NCBI GenBank assembly: GCA_030435675.1
Contig: JAUCMV010000007.1
Location: forward strand, 112,501 to 160,000
Source of the DNA: Steinernema hermaphroditum
Lineage: Eukaryota; Nematoda; Chromadorea; Rhabditida; Steinernematidae
Length of the DNA: 47,500 nucleotides
Reading direction: 5' to 3'
Position 1 is the first letter of the stretch; every line of letters starts with the position of its first letter. Shown piece by piece: positions 46,155 through 47,500 of the stretch. A model generated the notes under the pieces. That model worked only from the letters and a program-made list of their open reading frames with translations. It did no database searches and was not told where the DNA came from. A program made the position numbers and the translations under genes.

Positions 46155-46570
46155 TGCGCCGAGTTAACCAAAAGTCTATAGATACTGTCGGTTCCCAAAT
46201 TATTTGCATATCCCTAAAAAGAACAAAATTAGAAAACGCACAAACTAATAAGTGCATGAGGCATTTGGCTACCTTAAGAGAGTCGGCGCGAGCTAACCGA
46301 AACTTTCGTCACCATCGACTAGTTGACTGTCGATTTATTTGCATATCCTGAAAAAGAACAAAATTAGACAGTTCAACGAAAAAATCTAAAGGTGTGAGAC
46401 AATTGTATCACATCGCATAAGGCAAATTGTGCACGATATAATGGACAGTTCCACATTGTATCATAATGAAAACAGAATTATGTCTGAATTGAGCCAAATC
46501 GGCCGCAGAGTTCTAAAGAGACTGTCGGTTCTCAAATTATTTGCATATCCTAGAAAAGAACAAAATTAGA
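46155..46570 (-). terminator. Octamer repeats, candidate Pol I terminator/barrier (unit E)
   Basis: Three blocks, unchanged from unit A. Confidence 0.55.
46258..46284 (-). repeat. 27-bp R2/I-PpoI target copy in the IGS (unit E)
   Basis: Unchanged from unit A. Confidence 0.93.
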
Positions 46571-46584
46571 CGTCTTAAAACAAT

Positions 46585-46998
46585 TCAAACCGATCAAAAG
46601 GAAGTCTCAACGTCTCGCAAAGAAAGAATGCTCGAACGATAACAACCCCCTGATCAGTGATTAAGTCGTCTTCAAACGAATTTGCGCCCCGACATTTCCG
46701 CCCGAGTAAACTCCGGCTTTAACAACTCGACCACAGTTAAGCGATCGAGTCAGGTCAAAACTAGGGCATAAGTTCTAGCACCGAAGTACCAGATAAAGTA
46801 GCCTCCCGACATCGGGAAGCCATTGCTATTGTTTACTTAACGAGCTCCAATTCTGACTTAGAGGCGTTCAGTCATAATTAGTCAGATGGTAGCGTCGCCC
46901 CTTTAGCCTCTCACCTAGGCACTTAACCAAATGTCTGAACCAGCGGTTCCTCTCGTACTGGACACGATTCCTCTTTCAACAACCTTTGCATTAGTCAA

Positions 46999-47053
<55 letters not shown>

Positions 47054-47095
47054 ATTAGTGGGTGAACAATCCAACGCTTGGAGAATTCTGCTTCT

Positions 47096-47133
<38 letters not shown>

Positions 47134-47156
47134 AACGTCGCTATGGACGCTTGGCT

Positions 47157-47200
<44 letters not shown>

Positions 47201-47500
47201 ACTGAAAACTTTTCAAATCAAAAGGATCGATAGGCCACGCTTTCACGGTCTGTATTCGTACTGAAAATCTAGATCAAGCTCGCTTTTGCCCTTTTACTCT
47301 ACGAAAGGTTTCCAACCTCTCTGAGCCAGCCTTAGGACACCTACGTTACGATTTGATAGATGTACCGCCCCAGTCAAACTCCCCGTCTGACTTTTTTCTC
47401 GACGCGACTCACGCTGGCACCAAGTGCCTACGCTTAAACCCAAAACACATAAAGGCGTCGTCTAATCGAGTAAGTAAAAAATCGTTGAAAGTAGTGGTAT
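46585..47500 (-). repeat. rDNA tandem unit F (partial, right end cut)
   Basis: Only the 3' third of a 28S gene is present before the window ends, so the array continues beyond the right edge. Confidence 0.93.
46585..47500 (-). rRNA. 28S rRNA, 3' part (unit F, cut by window edge)
   Basis: The 3' third of a 28S gene with the sarcin-ricin loop. Its normal sequence after AATCTAGATCAAGCT (CGCTTTTGCCCTTTTACTCT) is a further intact comparison for the corrupted patch in unit B. Confidence 0.95.

Larger units (their letters stand above)
36666..46584 (-). repeat. rDNA tandem unit E (9919 bp)
   Basis: Complete unit with the same length as unit C. Feature positions are those of unit A plus 39595 throughout, with no length variant relative to A. 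Confidence 0.95.

Noticed and set aside
1..47500. Prokaryotic features such as CRISPR array, operons or prophage
   Set aside because: The periodicity is a 9.9-kb eukaryotic rDNA tandem; no short direct repeats with spacers, and no protein-coding operons.

Overview
The window is a head-to-tail tandem array of nuclear ribosomal DNA from a nematode. There are four complete units (B 6990-16820, C 16821-26739, D 26740-36665, E 36666-46584) flanked by two partial ones (A 1-6989, F 46585-47500). Intact units are about 9.92 kb and almost base-identical. I see no protein-coding gene: the open reading frames are short and lie inside rRNA genes, spacers, a telomere-like repeat or a corrupted patch. The nematode assignment rests on an exact SL1 spliced leader and on TTAGGC-type telomeric hexamers; I do not assign a genus.

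The 45S genes are on the minus strand. In each unit the map order left to right is 28S - ITS2 - 5.8S - ITS1 - 18S - 5' external transcribed spacer - intergenic spacer (IGS), so transcription runs right to left.

The striking part is the roughly 3.9 kb between the 18S 5' end and the next 28S 3' end. It holds five more small-RNA genes: two identical 5S rRNA genes (plus strand), one U2 snRNA gene (minus strand) and two SL1 spliced-leader RNA genes (plus strand). One 9.9-kb unit therefore carries genes of the Pol I, Pol III and snRNA-type (Pol II) classes: all four rRNAs, plus the trans-splicing donor RNA and the U2 snRNA that works in the same splicing reaction. U2 and the first SL1 gene diverge from a shared 191-bp region.

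The IGS also contains an inverted telomere-type array, (TAAGCC)7 followed by TTAGGC repeats, which forms a 32-bp perfect palindrome. Three copies of a block with an ATTTGCAT octamer sit just beyond the 28S 3' end and are candidate Pol I terminator or barrier elements. Between two of these blocks is a 27-bp exact copy of the conserved 28S site used by R2 retrotransposons and the I-PpoI homing endonuclease.

One patch (7686-8315) in the 28S gene of unit B is homopolymer-rich, C-poor junk replacing 716 bp of normal 28S; it looks like a sequencing or consensus artefact. Other differences between units are tiny: single-base run-length changes and one extra telomeric hexamer in unit D. rRNA ends were placed by matching conserved termini by eye and may be off by several bases.
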